DNA of 64,000 bases from Cynocephalus volans (GCF_027409185.1 NC_084463.1:109478133-109542132); one strand, 5' to 3'; counted from the stretch's first letter, positions 1-12,015 are shown. The notes: generated from the letters alone by a model not told the origin. Numbers and translations are program-made.

Positions 1-324
1 ATGGGGGGCCCCTAATCCAATGTGATTGGTGTCCTTATAAAAAGGAGAAATTTGGACAAACACACTTGGAAAAATTCACATGAAGTTGAAGACAGATCAG
101 GGTGATGTGTCTACAAGCCAGGAACACGAAAGATTGCCAGCAAACCACCAGAAGATAGGACAGAGTCATGGAGCAGATTTTCCCTCACAGCCCTTGTAAG
201 GAATCAACCCTGCTGACACTTTGATCACGGACTTCTAGCCTCCAGAACTGAGACAATAAATTTCTATTGTTTAAGCTACTCAGTTTGTGGCACTTTGTTA
301 CGCCAGCCCTAGCAAACTAATACA
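1..324 (+). repeat. MaLR-type (MLT1-like) LTR, 3' portion
   Basis: An old solo-LTR-like sequence cut by the left window edge. It has the MaLR hallmarks: a 'gtccttataa' segment, 'gacttctagcctccagaact', an AATAAA-type signal near 256, 'ttgtttaagc', and the terminal 'gcaaactaataca'. It lies inside intron 2 of C11orf16, sense to the window and antisense to the gene. The subfamily name is from memory and unconfirmed. Confidence 0.65.
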
Positions 325-480
325 CTCACTGATATCTCATGTTCACTTCTGCAAACTGGCCATGGAAGATCTGTGCTTATCCAAAAACTATACTGCCGGA
401 CACACACAGCTGAGGCATACAGGTCTGACAGGGCCACCCAGAGTAGCATGCTAGGCAGATGTGAGGAGTCAGGGACTTGC

Positions 481-637
481 CTCTGGAGCTGTCTTTATCT
501 GAGCCCGGTAATAAAAACCATCTTGTTCCCTTCTTGCCAGGACCCACATGTCAGCAGCATCTCCGACTCTTCCCAGCCAGCCAGGCCTCTGCCATGCTGG
601 GTCAGCAATGTGGAGACATGGGTGATAAGTGGTATAC
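481..637 (-). CDS. C11orf16: C11orf16 coding exon 2
   Basis: Acceptor ttctccag ends at 638, and 157 nt of coding follow. The exon ends ...KTAPE, followed by the non-canonical donor GCAAGT at 480-475. Continuing past the donor meets a stop after three codons, so the exon boundary is well bracketed. Confidence 0.87.
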
Positions 638-1993
638 CTGGAGAAGAGCAAATAGAACTAGGGGTGGAGAGCACCACAGCGTGTATGACATACAAGGATA
701 TGTGGAACAGAAATCCACATAGAAAGTGGCAATCCATGACTTCTGGTAAAATAAGGTAAACTTTTGGGAGGGGAAGAAGGAGAGGACAGTGAAGGGAACC
801 ATCATTTGTGGATTGGGAATTGTTTCAAGGTAGCCAAAATGTGATCAGCCTTAATATATTGAAGTTAATTGATGCTTGTTCTTAGACTAGACAACAGACC
901 AGGAAAGAGTGGTGTGAAGGTACATCCTAAGGCAGTGTGTGGCACTCCAGGATGAGGTGTGGAGGCTTGGATGGTAATGCTAAAGGAGCACAATTGTAAG
1001 GCCACTCAGTGCTGTGTGGTCAGAGGGACGAGGATGTGTTTGAGCAGGGGCAGCACAGAGGAGCTGAGTAAGGGGCTGTGGGATAAAGAAAGGAGAAGCT
1101 TGTTCTGGAAAATTTTGTGGGCAGGGCCAGCTGGCCTGGGGGAGTTGTTGAATCAGGATTTGAGCAAGCCGGAATACAAAGATGCTTAACTCTGGCCTTG
1201 AACAGAATGGGCCACATAGGTGAGTCCAGAAAGGGAGCAATTAAAGACCATTCAAGTTGGCATGTCCCTAATCTGGGCACACTGAATTGAGTAGCACGGA
1301 CATGAGTCCCTGGAACCTACACAGTTTGTAGGTGCATATAGGCTGAGGTTCTTTGCCCTCTTGAACTCACACTTTAGACAGCAGACAGGATACTATTCAG
1401 GAAAAACCTGGACAATTGAGGGATGCTGAGAGAATCTGAAGAGGGACCTGGAGATTCTTAGTTGCTGGTTGCAGAAACTCTAATTTCTCATGTGCTGCCA
1501 GAGTAAGTCTTTAGTTGAAGAGAAAATGACCTAGAAATTTTGTAACTGGTCATCCCTGACCGCCTCCTCTCATACATGCCCACCGCGACATCCGCCACTA
1601 TGCTACAAGGTGGGACAAAAGCCAGGTCAACCCTGGAGGTCACCAGGAGTACGGATTAGGCTGGGGTAATATACTTATACCCCACGCAAATCACAGGCCA
1701 ACAGGAAAGGCCCTTTCACCCTTCCCAGGAGGCAAGTTCTCTCCCTTGTGGTACACCATCTAGAGTCAGGAACAAAGGAAGAAGAAAGAGGCACACCACT
1801 TCCTCCAGAGGGGCAGAGACAGGTACCTCGTGGGGGGGTTGCTCCTGGTGAGCCAGGGCACTTGGAGGGCAAAGGGGCAGATGGAGGAGAGTTCGCAGGG
1901 TGGAGCAGCACAGTCCCAGGCAGGGGCCCTCAGGGTTGTGGCCGCACTGCAGTATTTGTCCAAAGGCATCCTGGGCCTGGTGGAGTATTCCAT
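481..1993 (-). CDS. C11orf16: C11orf16 orthologue, 5' part (coding exons 1 and 2), continues beyond the left edge
   Basis: Uncharacterised protein; no activity is assigned. Two coding exons are visible, 1993-1827 and 637-481, totalling 324 nt (108 codons) and ending in phase 0. The start ATG at 1993 sits in a strong context (GGCCATGG) and opens with MEYSTRPRMPLDKYC, closely matching the human N-terminus. Exon 2 carries the conserved stretches CLHIADPAWQ and ARREQDGFYYRAQIK; the second resembles the first strands of a Tudor-like small barrel (inference only). The junction reads ...NPPTR/YTTYHPCLH..., in frame. Odd point: the exon 2 donor is GC rather than GT (GAG|GCAAGT). An acceptor-like site (ttgttctcag) at 2013-2012 suggests a separate upstream 5'UTR exon. 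The rest of the gene, most of the protein, lies off the left end. It is transcribed in the same direction as ASCL3. Confidence 0.88.
638..1826. other. C11orf16 intron 1, no recognised features
   Basis: About 1.2 kb between the two exons. I recognise no repeat or conserved coding segment here; short open frames on both strands lack any familiar protein content. Confidence 0.6.
1827..1993 (-). CDS. C11orf16: C11orf16 coding exon 1
   Basis: ATG at 1993-1991. The donor is ACGAG|gtacct, with GT at 1826-1825. It contributes 55 codons plus 2 nt, and the split codon is Arg. An upstream acceptor-like site would start the exon at 2011 with a short 5'UTR. Confidence 0.87.
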
Positions 1994-2214
1994 GGCCTTT
2001 GGAGAAACCACCTGAGAACAAGCACACCATTACCTGAGCTGCAGCCCACAGCCCAGCAGAGGGCACCTGGGTGGGGCAGGGCTCGCTGGCCTTAGCTGTG
2101 TCTCTGGGGACAGTGTCCTTGGTGGGCCCTATCTGCTCCAACAGATACTGGGAGTTTCCTCTTTGAATACCCGCCCCACGAACCTCAGCTCAGGGAACAG
2201 TGGAGGGGTTGAAA

Positions 2215-2375
2215 GAGCAAGAGCTGTGATTTTAGAGAAACCTGACTTTAAATCCTTCACAGCCAGCTGGCTGCGTGCCCACTTGAACTCTGCGCATCAG
2301 TTTCCACTCCAGAGATAATATATGGAAAGCACCTGGCATGAAAGTAGCTCAATATATGTTAATTTTTTCCTCCTT
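2215..2375 (+). repeat. MIR-like SINE fragment
   Basis: Diverged MIR pattern: 'tttaaatcc', then 'cagtttccactc', then a 3' part resembling 'cacctggcatgaaagtagctcaatatatgtt', the MIR/L2 tail. It is in the C11orf16-ASCL3 intergenic region. Confidence 0.5.
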
Positions 2376-2379
2376 CCTC

Positions 2380-4300
2380 CTCCCCAGTGGCAGGGACTCC
2401 ATTCTTCCCTTCACAAATCCTAACCCTAAAGACAAACTGACCTCTAACCCAAGCCGCAGATTCTCCTCCTAACTCTGTCATCTACAGGGCTTGTTGGACC
2501 CAGTCAGGGCTATCACCTTCACAGACCTGTTCAGAAGCTACAGCTGCTGCCACCCAGGGCCCAAGATCAAACTCCGCTGCTCTAGTCCTCCCCAGAACCC
2601 TGTTAGGGTCTGCCCCTGCCCAGGTCCACAGGTATGACCCCAAAGGGACTTACCCACAGCCCCAAACTGCTGGCCTCCACCTCAGCCTCAGCCCTTCTGA
2701 CAGTTGCCCAACTGACTCCTGGTTGCCAGGCAGGTTGCCATGGATGTGAGCCAGTGGGGAATGCTGTGGGCCGAGGGAGTGCACTGAGCATGTGCACATG
2801 GGTGACAGGAGGCCTTGGGAGGCTTGGACGAGGTGAGAAGGGGGTATTCTCCGTTTTTCTCTTTGCGGAGGTGGGAGGGGGGAAGGCCAGTGTAGCCAGA
2901 AGAGTCAGTCACGGTTGGAAGCCCTCCTGGGTCACAAGGGAGTCCTGTGAGGGAGGGGCTGACCCTACCGAGACTCAGGGCTGCTGACCTGCCTCCACCC
3001 TGTGCAGGCCCAAGACTAGGGTTGGGGGAGCCACTGGCTGGCCTAGAGACTTTAAGAATTTGCCCACAGTTTAAAACAAAATAACCAAAAGTATGGGCAT
3101 GTTTGTCTGTAACAGACAGAACTCTACTGAGGAGCAGAGGTGTGATGACTGTTTGGAGTGGGGAAAGTGGACACTGGTGACCAAAGGAACAGAAGTCTAG
3201 ATTCGGCTTTTCTTCAAACATCCATAGGAGGAGGCTGGTATTTTGAGGCATCTGACAGTCGCTGTGCACTAGTTATGTGCCTGGCACTTTGCTCAGTGGA
3301 GAATACCAAATCAGAATGCAGGAACTTTTGTGGGTGTCTCCTCCACATCCACTGCCCCCCCCACCACCAGATCCTGTTTCTGTCTGAGGATCATGCAGAT
3401 AGAGAGGCTGACTGTAGCCCAGCTCCAGGGAATGCATGTCAATCAGCACATTCCATCGCCCTGGCCACAAGGATTGGTTAGGCAGGGATGTGTTCCTGAG
3501 CCTCTCCAATCAGAATGAACCCCAAGACTTTTGTTAGAATCCTGAGATATAAACTTTATGTTTCCTGTAATGCATAAGTAAGAATGCATACAGTTCTGAG
3601 AGCTTCTGACAGCCTTTTTGGGACACTGAAGATATTCCCAGAGAAAGAGAGAGAGGGTAGACCTAAAGAAAACTGGTTTTTAGTGACAGTGTTGAGTACT
3701 GCCTGAAGGCAACTGTACTGCTAGATGCTTCAGTTATGGGAGCCAATAAATACTCTTTATTGTTTTGCCAATTTGGATTGGGTTTTCTCTTACTTGCATC
3801 CAAAAGCATCTTAACTGATGACTGCCATCTCAGAGCATAACTTCGTAGTCAGAAGAATGACTGTTGCCCAGGAAAAGATATTTGGCACACAAAGTTAGAG
3901 TTAGAGTCTAAGAAAGACAAGTGAAGTCTCTGGCAATGACAGAAGGATTCTTGAATAAGACAGTGGAATTTCAACAGTGGAGAGGAAAAGGGTAACATTC
4001 TAGTTTGGGCAGGAAGCAAGACCAATGAGAGAAGGATGCATTTGTAAGGCTGTGATTTCCTTTTTGGGGGGAATGTGTGTTTTGGGAAAATCAGGTGTAG
4101 ATATTTGGGATGGTGACAGATTGTAGGGAGCTTTGAAAACCAAGTAGATAAATTTAAACACCTCCATGGTCAAAAGGAAGTCATCACGTGGATTGAGCAA
4201 TGAAATGACAGGAAGTGCTTTAAGTAAAAACATAAGTGTGAGGGTGGAGCCAGTTGACAGCAGAGTCCAAAAAGGCCAAAGAGGAGACTGTGAGCAATGA
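2380..4300. other. Intergenic, C11orf16 to ASCL3
   Basis: No gene recognised. Around 3700-3790 a segment with 'gggagccaataaatactc' followed by 'gattgggttttctc' looks like the 3' end of an ancient interspersed repeat that I cannot assign. A 193-codon open frame on the minus strand at 2688-3269 resembles no protein I know. Confidence 0.4.
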
Positions 4301-4324
4301 CCAGACACAAGGTGACAGGATTGG

Positions 4325-4470
4325 AATAGTAAAATAGTAACAACAAATGTTTACTGGTAGCTGCCTGACTTGAGGCTCTTTGTTGGGTGCTAGGAATATA
4401 GGCTGAATATGAGTGGTCCCCATCTTCAAGGAGCTTACAGTCTGTTGAAGAAGACAGAGATTAGGGGTGT
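4325..4470 (-). repeat. L2 3'-end fragment (antisense)
   Basis: Reads 'caacaaatgtttactgg ... taggaatata ... ttcaaggagcttacagtc', the reverse complement of the conserved L2 3' end. Old and diverged. Confidence 0.5.
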
Positions 4471-4829
4471 ATAGCACTTAAAGACAGTGGGATAGGAACT
4501 GTAAGGAAATATGTATACAAAATAAAGGAACAAGTAATAGCTGGGATGGGAAATTGGGGAAGACTTCACAGAGACATGACAGTGGAGATGAGTGTGACAG
4601 ACAGTATGGGGGAAGTCCTGGCTGGGCTTGGTGGCAGATAGGACCTGGGAGTTAAGGGGGAAGTAGAGCTGAAACTAGCCATGGAAGTAGAAATACACAC
4701 ATGTTGGGGGCAGACTCCAAGATATGGGGCAGGGACTGTCCTTCCCAGGGATGAAGGAAAGGCCTGGCAGCTGCAAGTTGTCTGGCCCAAAGAACCTAGA
4801 GAATGGTGACGCTTTGGACAAAACAAGAT

Positions 4830-5072
4830 AAGGATAATGATAATGATAATAATAATGGTTATGAGTACTTATAATGTGTCAGGCACCGTTAATCATCATA
4901 GTAAACACACGGGGAGTTGCTGTTATTGCAAGGGTACTTTAAAAAGTTCATGGAAAGATTTGTATTATCTTTTAATTCTATTTTTCTATGAACTTTTTGA
5001 AGTACCGTCGAATTACTCTCATTTTGTGGATGAAGAACCAAGACACAGAGAGGAAATAGCAGAGTGATACTT
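4830..5072 (-). repeat. MIR/L2-tail element (antisense) split by a mariner-type MITE
   Basis: The left part is 'gagtacttataatgtgtcaggcacc' and the right part is 'actctcattttgtggatgaag ... cacagagaggaaat', which together make an antisense MIR body. The palindromic insert at about 4929-5010 interrupts it. A (GATAAT)n-like microsatellite occupies about 4831-4856. Confidence 0.55.
4929..5010. mobile_element. Palindromic mariner-type MITE, copy 1
   Basis: A short, almost fully palindromic element. The left arm GGTACTTTAAAAAGTTCATGG is mirrored by the right arm CTATGAACTTTTTGAAGTACC around an AT-rich centre (tcttttaattct). The termini resemble irritans-type mariner inverted repeats, and there is no coding capacity. 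A second copy in the opposite orientation lies at about 32764-32839. Confidence 0.65.
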
Positions 5073-5661
5073 CAAACTGAGGCAGTTCAATTCCAGAGCC
5101 CTTCTAAGCTGTCTGAGGAAGTCTGTATGCAGGAAAAAGATGAGTCTGAAATAATTTCAAAGGACAACAAGATTTTGGAAACTACTTTTGCTTTAGCCCA
5201 GAGACACTTTCCCATCATGGCTTCTTGTCAACTCTGAGTAAATAAAAACCACCAAACTTGGACAAATCAAGGGAGGTTCATTGTGATTGCTTAAGCAGGA
5301 AGCATCTGCAAAGTGCACTTATAAGCATTGAGTAGTCATGAGTAATACTTCACATGCTTTTATGAGAGCTTCTCACAGCTGAGACTCTGGCCACCTGTGT
5401 GATAAGCACAGGGTGAGAGGTACAGAGAACCCTAGGGATTCCTGCTCTTCTAGAGTTTTTGAATGAAATGAGAAAAGCATCTTCTTAATCTACGTAAGAT
5501 AATATTTAGTACACCTGAAACCCAGATAAGTAATGTCCATCATAGGTTAGCATTTGAGATTTTATCTGACCACACAGAAATTAGATTTAGGAAAAACAGG
5601 TAAATGATGCCTAAGAGACCCCATTACATGCAATTATTTTCTTCTGTTTGGAAATACAGAC

Positions 5662-6207
5662 TCAAATGATTCTAAAAATAGGGTCAGTGTGGCGGCTGGT
5701 GGCTGAGATTATGGAGGAAACTTTCCCAGGGTTATTCTTGGTTTCAGCTTTATCAGGGTACAGAAGAGACTGCAGATAGTTAATGTACTTGATTGCAGCT
5801 CTGAGGGTTTCCACTTTGCTTAGTCGTTTCTCCAAATATTCCTCTGGCAGATGATGTCGGAGCTGAGCATAGCCTTCATTGACACACTTTACCCGCTGCC
5901 TTTCCCGCTCATTCCTTTTCCGGATAAAGGCTGGCCCATAGGAGTATTCGCACCTTCTATAATTTGGATAAGGCATTGGGAAAGAGAAGGGGCAGGGTTC
6001 ACCATAATTTTCCATGATCAGGGAGTCACTGCTAAAAGGCAGCAATGGCAGCTCTTCAGAGTAAGGGGATGGCACTGGGGCCTCAGGGCACAGGTGGAAA
6101 GTGACCATGGGGTCCAGATAGAAGGACCTGGTCAGTGGCAAGTGGGCAGAATTGGAGAAGACAGGAAGTTTGTCTGGTGGATTACAGTAGCTTCTATCAT
6201 CCATCAT
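5662..6207 (-). CDS. ASCL3: ASCL3, achaete-scute family bHLH transcription factor 3 (complete coding sequence)
   Basis: A class II basic helix-loop-helix factor, expected to bind E-boxes as a heterodimer with E-proteins in the nucleus. The family member is known from salivary duct progenitors and airway ionocytes. The open frame gives 181 aa, the human length, starting MMDDRSYCNPPDKLPVF. The N-terminal half is Pro/Phe/Tyr-rich (residues 25-90). The basic region is at residues 96-106 (RKRNERERQRV, with the E-box-contacting Glu at 100 in NERER), helix 1 at about 107-120, the loop PEEYLEKRLSK, and helix 2 at about 131-149 (VETLRAAIKYINYLQSLL). The ATG at 6207 matches the human start. It lies just 3' of a splice acceptor (gtgtttccag|GTTAAAGAG, exon start 6219), so the whole coding sequence is in one exon and exon 1 is untranslated. 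No frameshift or missing key residue. I found no clear polyadenylation signal downstream. Confidence 0.97.
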   Translation of the reverse strand: MMDDRSYCNPPDKLPVFSNSAHLPLTRSFYLDPMVTFHLCPEAPVPSPYSEELPLLPFSSDSLIMENYGEPCPFSFPMPYPNYRRCEYSYGPAFIRKRNERERQRVKCVNEGYAQLRHHLPEEYLEKRLSKVETLRAAIKYINYLQSLLYPDKAETKNNPGKVSSIISATSRHTDPIFRII

Positions 6208-6219
6208 TTTCTCTTTAAC
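6208..6219 (-). other. ASCL3: ASCL3 exon 2 splice acceptor and 5'UTR remnant
   Basis: The acceptor ttgtgtttccag ends at 6220. Twelve nucleotides of 5'UTR (GTTAAAGAGAAA) precede ATGATG. A noncoding first exon must lie at higher coordinates, within 6.2-12 kb; I could not place it. Confidence 0.75.
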
Positions 6220-7284
6220 CTGGAAACACAACCAATTTTATTAATTTGGCCAGATCAAAAGAGAGCAGATAGAATCTATTTTCTCGAAGATCAATGTTAA
6301 AAACCCTTCTGCTTTGGTGACTAGTTTCTGAGCTCATTTGGAAGGCTAGATGGAGTTATAATTCTCTGTGCATAGGAAGAGAGAATTTTTCATGGTACTC
6401 AGAAACAGCACTAAATAACATTATGAGAAAATTATTCCCCTTTCAATTCTCTTTCATTCCTTGTGATTACAAAGAGATAGCCTTAGTCTGGTTAGAATTT
6501 GTCTTCCACACTGCTAGAATATCCCCCTTATATCAAAGCCTTCAACAAGCAGTAGCATCTAGCTACAATTTATATTTTTACTGTTAACTTCTATTCATGT
6601 GATTTATACTTATTTCATATTTACAGTAGTGATATAATGTTCTTCTTAAAAGTAAGTCCACCTGAGTTAAAAATGTGAATTGATTCAAGGAAAAATATTA
6701 ATTAAATAATAGTACAGGTAGAACACAGTTAGATATACTGAGGGTCGTGAAGGCATATGCACATAACTGAAGTTTGGGAAACACTGAAACACCACAATAC
6801 TCAAATACGCGTTAGAGAAATTATAAACTAGTTAATGATCATGCAACCTCACAGGCATAGCCTTCTTAAATAATACATGATATTCCAGGGGCAAAATGGA
6901 AAATAAAAATAAGAAAGGAATAATTTGTTCTTAAATATTCACTTTAAGTTTACTTTAAAAGTGAGAAACTGCCCTAACATTTAAAACACAGTCAACTTAC
7001 AAATTTTTACAAATACAGAACTTTAAATATACTGAGTAAAGTACATCTATATTTAGGTTTTGTGGTTTATTTGGTTTTTTCCACAGGACTCAAGGATAAA
7101 GTATTATACCTGAGAGGTCCCACACCGACACATTCCCTTTTTATGAATAGGTCTACATCCATCTCATTTTTAAAATGATAAATAATAATGGTGTAATAAT
7201 GTAGCCACAACAGATTTTACAGGGGCATTGTAATTTAACCAGTTAACTGGTAGGCAGGGTAGTGCTATAGGAAAAAGAGCATTT

Positions 7285-7600
7285 TTCTTTCTGTCATAAC
7301 ACCCTTGGGTTTCAACCCCTTCCTAGCTGTGTTTTTAGGCAAGGTTCTTAACCTCTCTGAGCTTCAGCTTTTTCCTGTGTCTAATTGAGATATTAGGGCT
7401 GGCTGGTTAGCTCAGGTGGTTAGAGCAGGACCATATAACATCAAGGTCAAGGGTTCAGTGCCCTGTGCTGGCCAGCTAGCAAAAAAAAAAAAAAGAGAGA
7501 GAGAGAGATTAACTATATCATATTACCTGCAGGGTGGTTACGAGGATTAAATTTTTAAAATTATATAATGCACCAGGCACAAGCATTAGTTCTTTTCCTC
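7285..7600 (+). repeat. MIR element interrupted by a tRNA-Ile-derived SINE
   Basis: The left half contains 'tttcaaccccttcctagctgtg' and 'taacctctctgagcttcagc'. The right half has 'ggttacgaggattaaat' and 'tgcaccaggcac'. The break at 7396-7508 is filled by the SINE monomer, so the SINE is the younger insertion. Confidence 0.6.
7396..7508 (+). mobile_element. tRNA-Ile-derived SINE (CYN / t-SINE type), monomer
   Basis: The body is tRNA-like from 'ggctggctggttagctcaggtgg' (A box region) to 'gggttcagtgccctgtgctggcc' (degenerate B box and acceptor end). An A14 tail and (GA)n follow directly. No tRNA-unrelated region is present, as in the dermopteran t-SINE family. Confidence 0.8.
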
Positions 7601-10005
7601 TTTCCTTTCTTCACAGATTAATACTTGTGTAGCGTCCCTTTCTAAACCACACCTTATAAGAAAGCCTGGTTTATATTTTCCGTAACACTAAGAACTAAAA
7701 CACTGATCTATTCAAAGTATACTTGTTAAAAGGTGAAGAGCTCACCTAAAATGGAAAAAGAAAAGCAACTTGAACCCTAATTGTGGGCCTCCATAAAAGA
7801 AGGAAATACAGCTTTTTGTTAGTTTCTCAGGGGGTTGATTTTTCAACATCTTTAAGGAGTGAAGGGTTGTTCTCCTTGCTTGGCATAGAAGAAGAAAAAC
7901 TGGCAAAACAAACACACACATACACTTACTCCCCCAATTCCCTCCCCCCACCAAAAAAAAAAAAAAAAAAACCCCACCCAACAGCAAACCTAATGTTTAT
8001 GGACAATTAGGACAGTTGACAACATTGGCAGTTGTTTCTCTACCTGAATACAGCAAAAACTCTGCAGCTGCACTATGTAATGAGAGGAGAACTCAAGAGT
8101 GTTCCAGTTCTCTCATGAAAGTCTACCTAGTATGGCTTTTGAAAAGACAAGGAACTATGGAAACAGAAAGGGCAGCAGGAGATGAAAGATAGGGAGTTAG
8201 AAGTGGGAGGGTTACAATAAGTCATGGTGAAACAGGCTGGAAAAGGAGTCAATGCCAGGAAAAGCTCTTCTTAAAAAAAGGCGGCGGGGGGGAGGGGGGC
8301 TATGAGATAAGTGGGATAGGTCCAATTAAAAATCAAAACAGAGAAACAGGAAATAAAAGATTCCAAATTACTGACCAAATGACCTAAAATACTAACATAA
8401 AACAAAAATCTCTGCAAGATTAAAACCTAGCCAAGATTCTGTGAAAAAGAAAAAGTTGCTGAGAGAAATGAGTTAGGAAATTCCCAAGCCAGGAATTCTA
8501 GAGGGTAAGAGACAGAAGTCCTGTATGGCAGAAGCTGCGAACTGATAGCAAATGGGTATGGAGTCTGTATTACTACATTTTTGACAGTAGCAGAACCTTA
8601 TTTTTGCCTATAGCTAAAAAGCCAGAATTGACTAACTGTACCAGGTGACAGAAACGTAAAGCAGATGTCATCAAAGCCCATTACACAAAATAATTTTGGG
8701 TATGTTTTTACCCTGAAAGGTAATTTAAATAATATATTAAATCTTGATTCAGATGAAATCTGAGTAATTTTTATAAGCCACAGGTAATTAAAACTTTCTA
8801 GGTTTTAACAAGACTTGGCACAATTAGTGGAAAAAGAGGTTGGTGTCTCAGGAGACATATTTATGAGAAGCTTTTTCTATTGAACATTTTCAATAAGTTC
8901 ACCAATCAATGTAGTAGCATTTAAATATGACCATCTTTTATTCAAAAAAGAAAATTTAACCATTAAACAACAGAGTTAGAGAATGAAAAAAAATGCAGCA
9001 ATGAAGAGAATCAAGATAGGCTAATGGAGTCTGAACATGTTTGTAGGAATTGAATACAAGTTTCTAAAAGAAAGCAACACAGGTTTTTAGTACTGGGGCT
9101 CCCTGGTCCCAGATACACACTCAGCAAATAAACACACCTATTTTAGGAAAATCTCAGGTTTCTGTCTTAGAGCTCTTCTGGGAAATAAATGATGAGGTCT
9201 TAATGATAAAATTCCAAGAGATTCTGGATATTCTGCTAAGCATAAAAGCTTAACTGTCAGAGATTTTAAAATACAAGTGCACATATAATTAAATTATGGA
9301 GAGTCAGAGCTGGGAGGAAGCTTAGAAATCCTCTTCTCCAGTCCCTCATAGATGTGATAGGTTGCTAAGGTTGCAAAACTAGTAGCAGAGCACAGGCTAG
9401 AACCTAGGTGTCCTGACTTGAAAACCAAAACTCTTTCCACTCCTTCAGAAGATTCAATCACCAGCAAAATCTTTCATTATATGGACAATAATTGATAGTT
9501 TAAGGTAATGGAATAATCAGATAGCTGACAAAATCCATCATTTATCAACTGTGCCTCGGGATTTTCTTAAAAACCATGTTCTTTTTGCTCCCGTGGGCTA
9601 CTCCGGAGAAAAGTCTCTTACCTGAGTTTTGTCATCAAGATGCTGTATTTTGGGCTGAGTCCGACTTAACCTGTTTTATAGGTGATCGTTTAGTAACAAT
9701 ATGCAAAGTAGCTTATGGTTAAACAGAATTGCTTGGTTTTGGTTTAGCGTTTTTTTCTACCTAATATGTAGATATGACAACACATAACAATACTAACTAG
9801 GAAAGTTTTCTTACAAAACTGGACACTTGTGACAGATCCTTTTGTTTAAAGAACACCCCCTGCCATTCATCTGGGTTATATGATTTTATATCAAAATTAT
9901 TAATGAAAAGTATCTAAGTAATAGTTTCATAATGTGCAAATATTGGTCAATATTCTTTTAGATAGAGATGAAGGCCAGAACTAAGAAGATCAGTATAAAC
10001 TCACA

Positions 10006-12015
10006 TCTTTTTTTTAATACCCATTTTATTTTTCTTCTTAAGTAGACTTTATTTTTAGAACAGTTTTAGGTTCACAGCAAAATTGAACAGAAAGTACGGA
10101 GAGTTCCCATTCATCCCTGTCTCCACACATGCACAGCTTTCTTCACTATCAGCATCCCGAACCATACTGGTTTGCTACAATAGATGAACCTACACTGATA
10201 CATAGTTATAACTCAAAGTCCATAGTTTACATTAGGGTTCACTTTTAGTGTTATACATTTACATTCTAAACATTTTGACAAATGTATAATGACATGTATC
10301 TACCATTATAGTATCATACAGAATAGTCACTGCCCTAAACGTCCTCTGTGATTCACCTATTCATCCCACCTCCTCCCTAACTCCTAGCAACAACTGATCT
10401 TTTCACTGTCTCCATGGTTCTGCCTTTTCCTGAATGTCTACAGTTGAAATCATACAGTATTTTCACACTGACTTCTTTTACTTAGTATTACGCATTTAAG
10501 GTTCTGTCATGTCTTTTCATGGCTTGAGAGCCCATTTCATTTTAGCACTGAATAATATTCCATTCCTGGAATACCACAATTTGTTTATCCATTCACCTAG
10601 TGAAGGACATCTTGGTTGCTTCCAAGTTTTGGCAATTATGAATAAAGTTAACATCAACACCTGCATGCAGGTTTTTGTGTGGACATAAGATTTCAGCTCA
10701 TTTGGGTGATTACAGAGGAGTGCGGTTGCTGGATGATATAGTAAGGGTATGTTTAGTTTTGTAAGAAACTGCCAAAGTCTCTTCCAAAGTTGCTCTACCA
10801 TTTCACATTCCCACCCGCAATAAATGAGAATTCCTGTTCCTCCACATCCTCATGAGTATTTGGTGTTGTCATTGTTCTGGATTTTGACCATCCTAATAGG
10901 TGTGTAGTGGTATCTCATTGTTTTAATTTGTGTTTGCCTAATGACATATGATGCGGAGCATCTTTTCATATGCTTATTTGCCCTCTGTATATCTTCTTTA
11001 GTGAGAGGTATCTGTTCAGGTTTTACCCATTTTTAATATAATTTTTTGTTTTCTTGTTGTTGAATTTTAAGTGTTCTTTGTATTTTTTGGATAACAGTCT
11101 TTTATCAGATATGTCTTTTGCAAATGTTGTCATGGTCTGTGGCTTGTCTTCTCATTCTCGACAGTGTCTTTCACAGAGGTTTTACGTTTTAATAAAGTCC
11201 GGCTTATCAATTTTCTTTCAAGGATCTTGCCTTCAATGTTATAACTAAAAGGTAGTCACCATCTAGATTTTCTCCTATGCCATCTTCCAGAAATTTTATA
11301 GTTTTGCCTTTAACATGTAAGTCTCTGATCCATTTTGAGTTAATTTTTGTGGACGATACAAGGTCTGAATCTAGATTTATTTTTTTGCATGTGGATGTCC
11401 AGTTGATCCAGTACCATTTGTTGAAAAACTATCTTTTCTCTACTGTATCTCTTTTGCTCCTTTGTCAAAGATCAGCTGACTATATTTATGTGGGCCTATT
11501 TCTGGGCTATTCTATTCTATTCACCTATTTTTCTATTCTCTTGCCAATAGCACACTGTCTTGATTACTGTAGTTTTATAGTAAGTCTGGCAGTTGGGTAG
11601 TGTCAGTTCTCTGACTTTATTGTTCTACTTTAATATTGTATTGGTTATTGTGGGTCTTTAGCGTTTCCATATAAACGTTAGAATCAGTTTGTCAATATTC
11701 ACAAAATAACTTTCTAGGATTTTGATTGGGTTTGCATTGAATCTACTTAATCAAGTTGGGAAGAAATGACAATATTGGCAATATTGAGCCTTCCTATCCC
11801 TGAACATGGAATATCTAATTTATTTGTTGATATTTTATCAGAGTTTTATCGTTTTTCTCATATATATCTTATACATATTTTGTTAGATTTATATCTATTT
11901 TATTTTTGGAGGTGCTAATGAAAATGGTATTGTATTTTTAATTTCAAATTCCATTTGTTCATTGCTGGAATGTAGGAAAGTGATTGACTTTTGTATATTA
12001 AATCCCACCTGGTCA
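10006..12015 (-). mobile_element. LINE-1 fragment, antisense, 3'UTR plus end of ORF2 region
   Basis: About 2 kb of old L1. Recognisable blocks in order are 'ttaggttcacagcaaaattgaa', 'tcttggttgcttccaagttttgg', 'ggtgtgtagtggtatctcattg', 'ggataacagtcttttatcagatatgtc', 'ttgactttt' and 'ccagttgatccagtaccatttgttg'. This is the reverse complement of an L1M-type 3' end. Frames are broken throughout, and the several short open frames here are decayed L1. The element is 5'-truncated at about 12.0 kb. Confidence 0.85.

Larger units (their letters stand above)
6223..10000. other. ASCL3 5' intron/upstream region, AT-rich
   Basis: No coding exon recognised. It holds the split MIR and SINE at 7285-7600, a poly-A/C patch at about 7945-7975, a G-rich patch at 8281-8300, and an antisense MIR-like piece at about 9295-9440. 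The untranslated first exon and promoter of ASCL3 should be here or slightly beyond, but nothing in the sequence pins them. Confidence 0.5.

Noticed and set aside
2688-3269. 193-codon minus-strand open frame between C11orf16 and ASCL3
   Set aside because: No similarity to C11orf16 or any protein I know. It opens at a non-ATG codon and has low-information composition, so a chance frame is likelier.
5851-6300. 149-codon plus-strand open frame over ASCL3
   Set aside because: An antisense shadow of the ASCL3 coding exon.
10517-11600. Several open frames within 10.5-11.6 kb
   Set aside because: They are fragments of a decayed antisense L1, not host genes.
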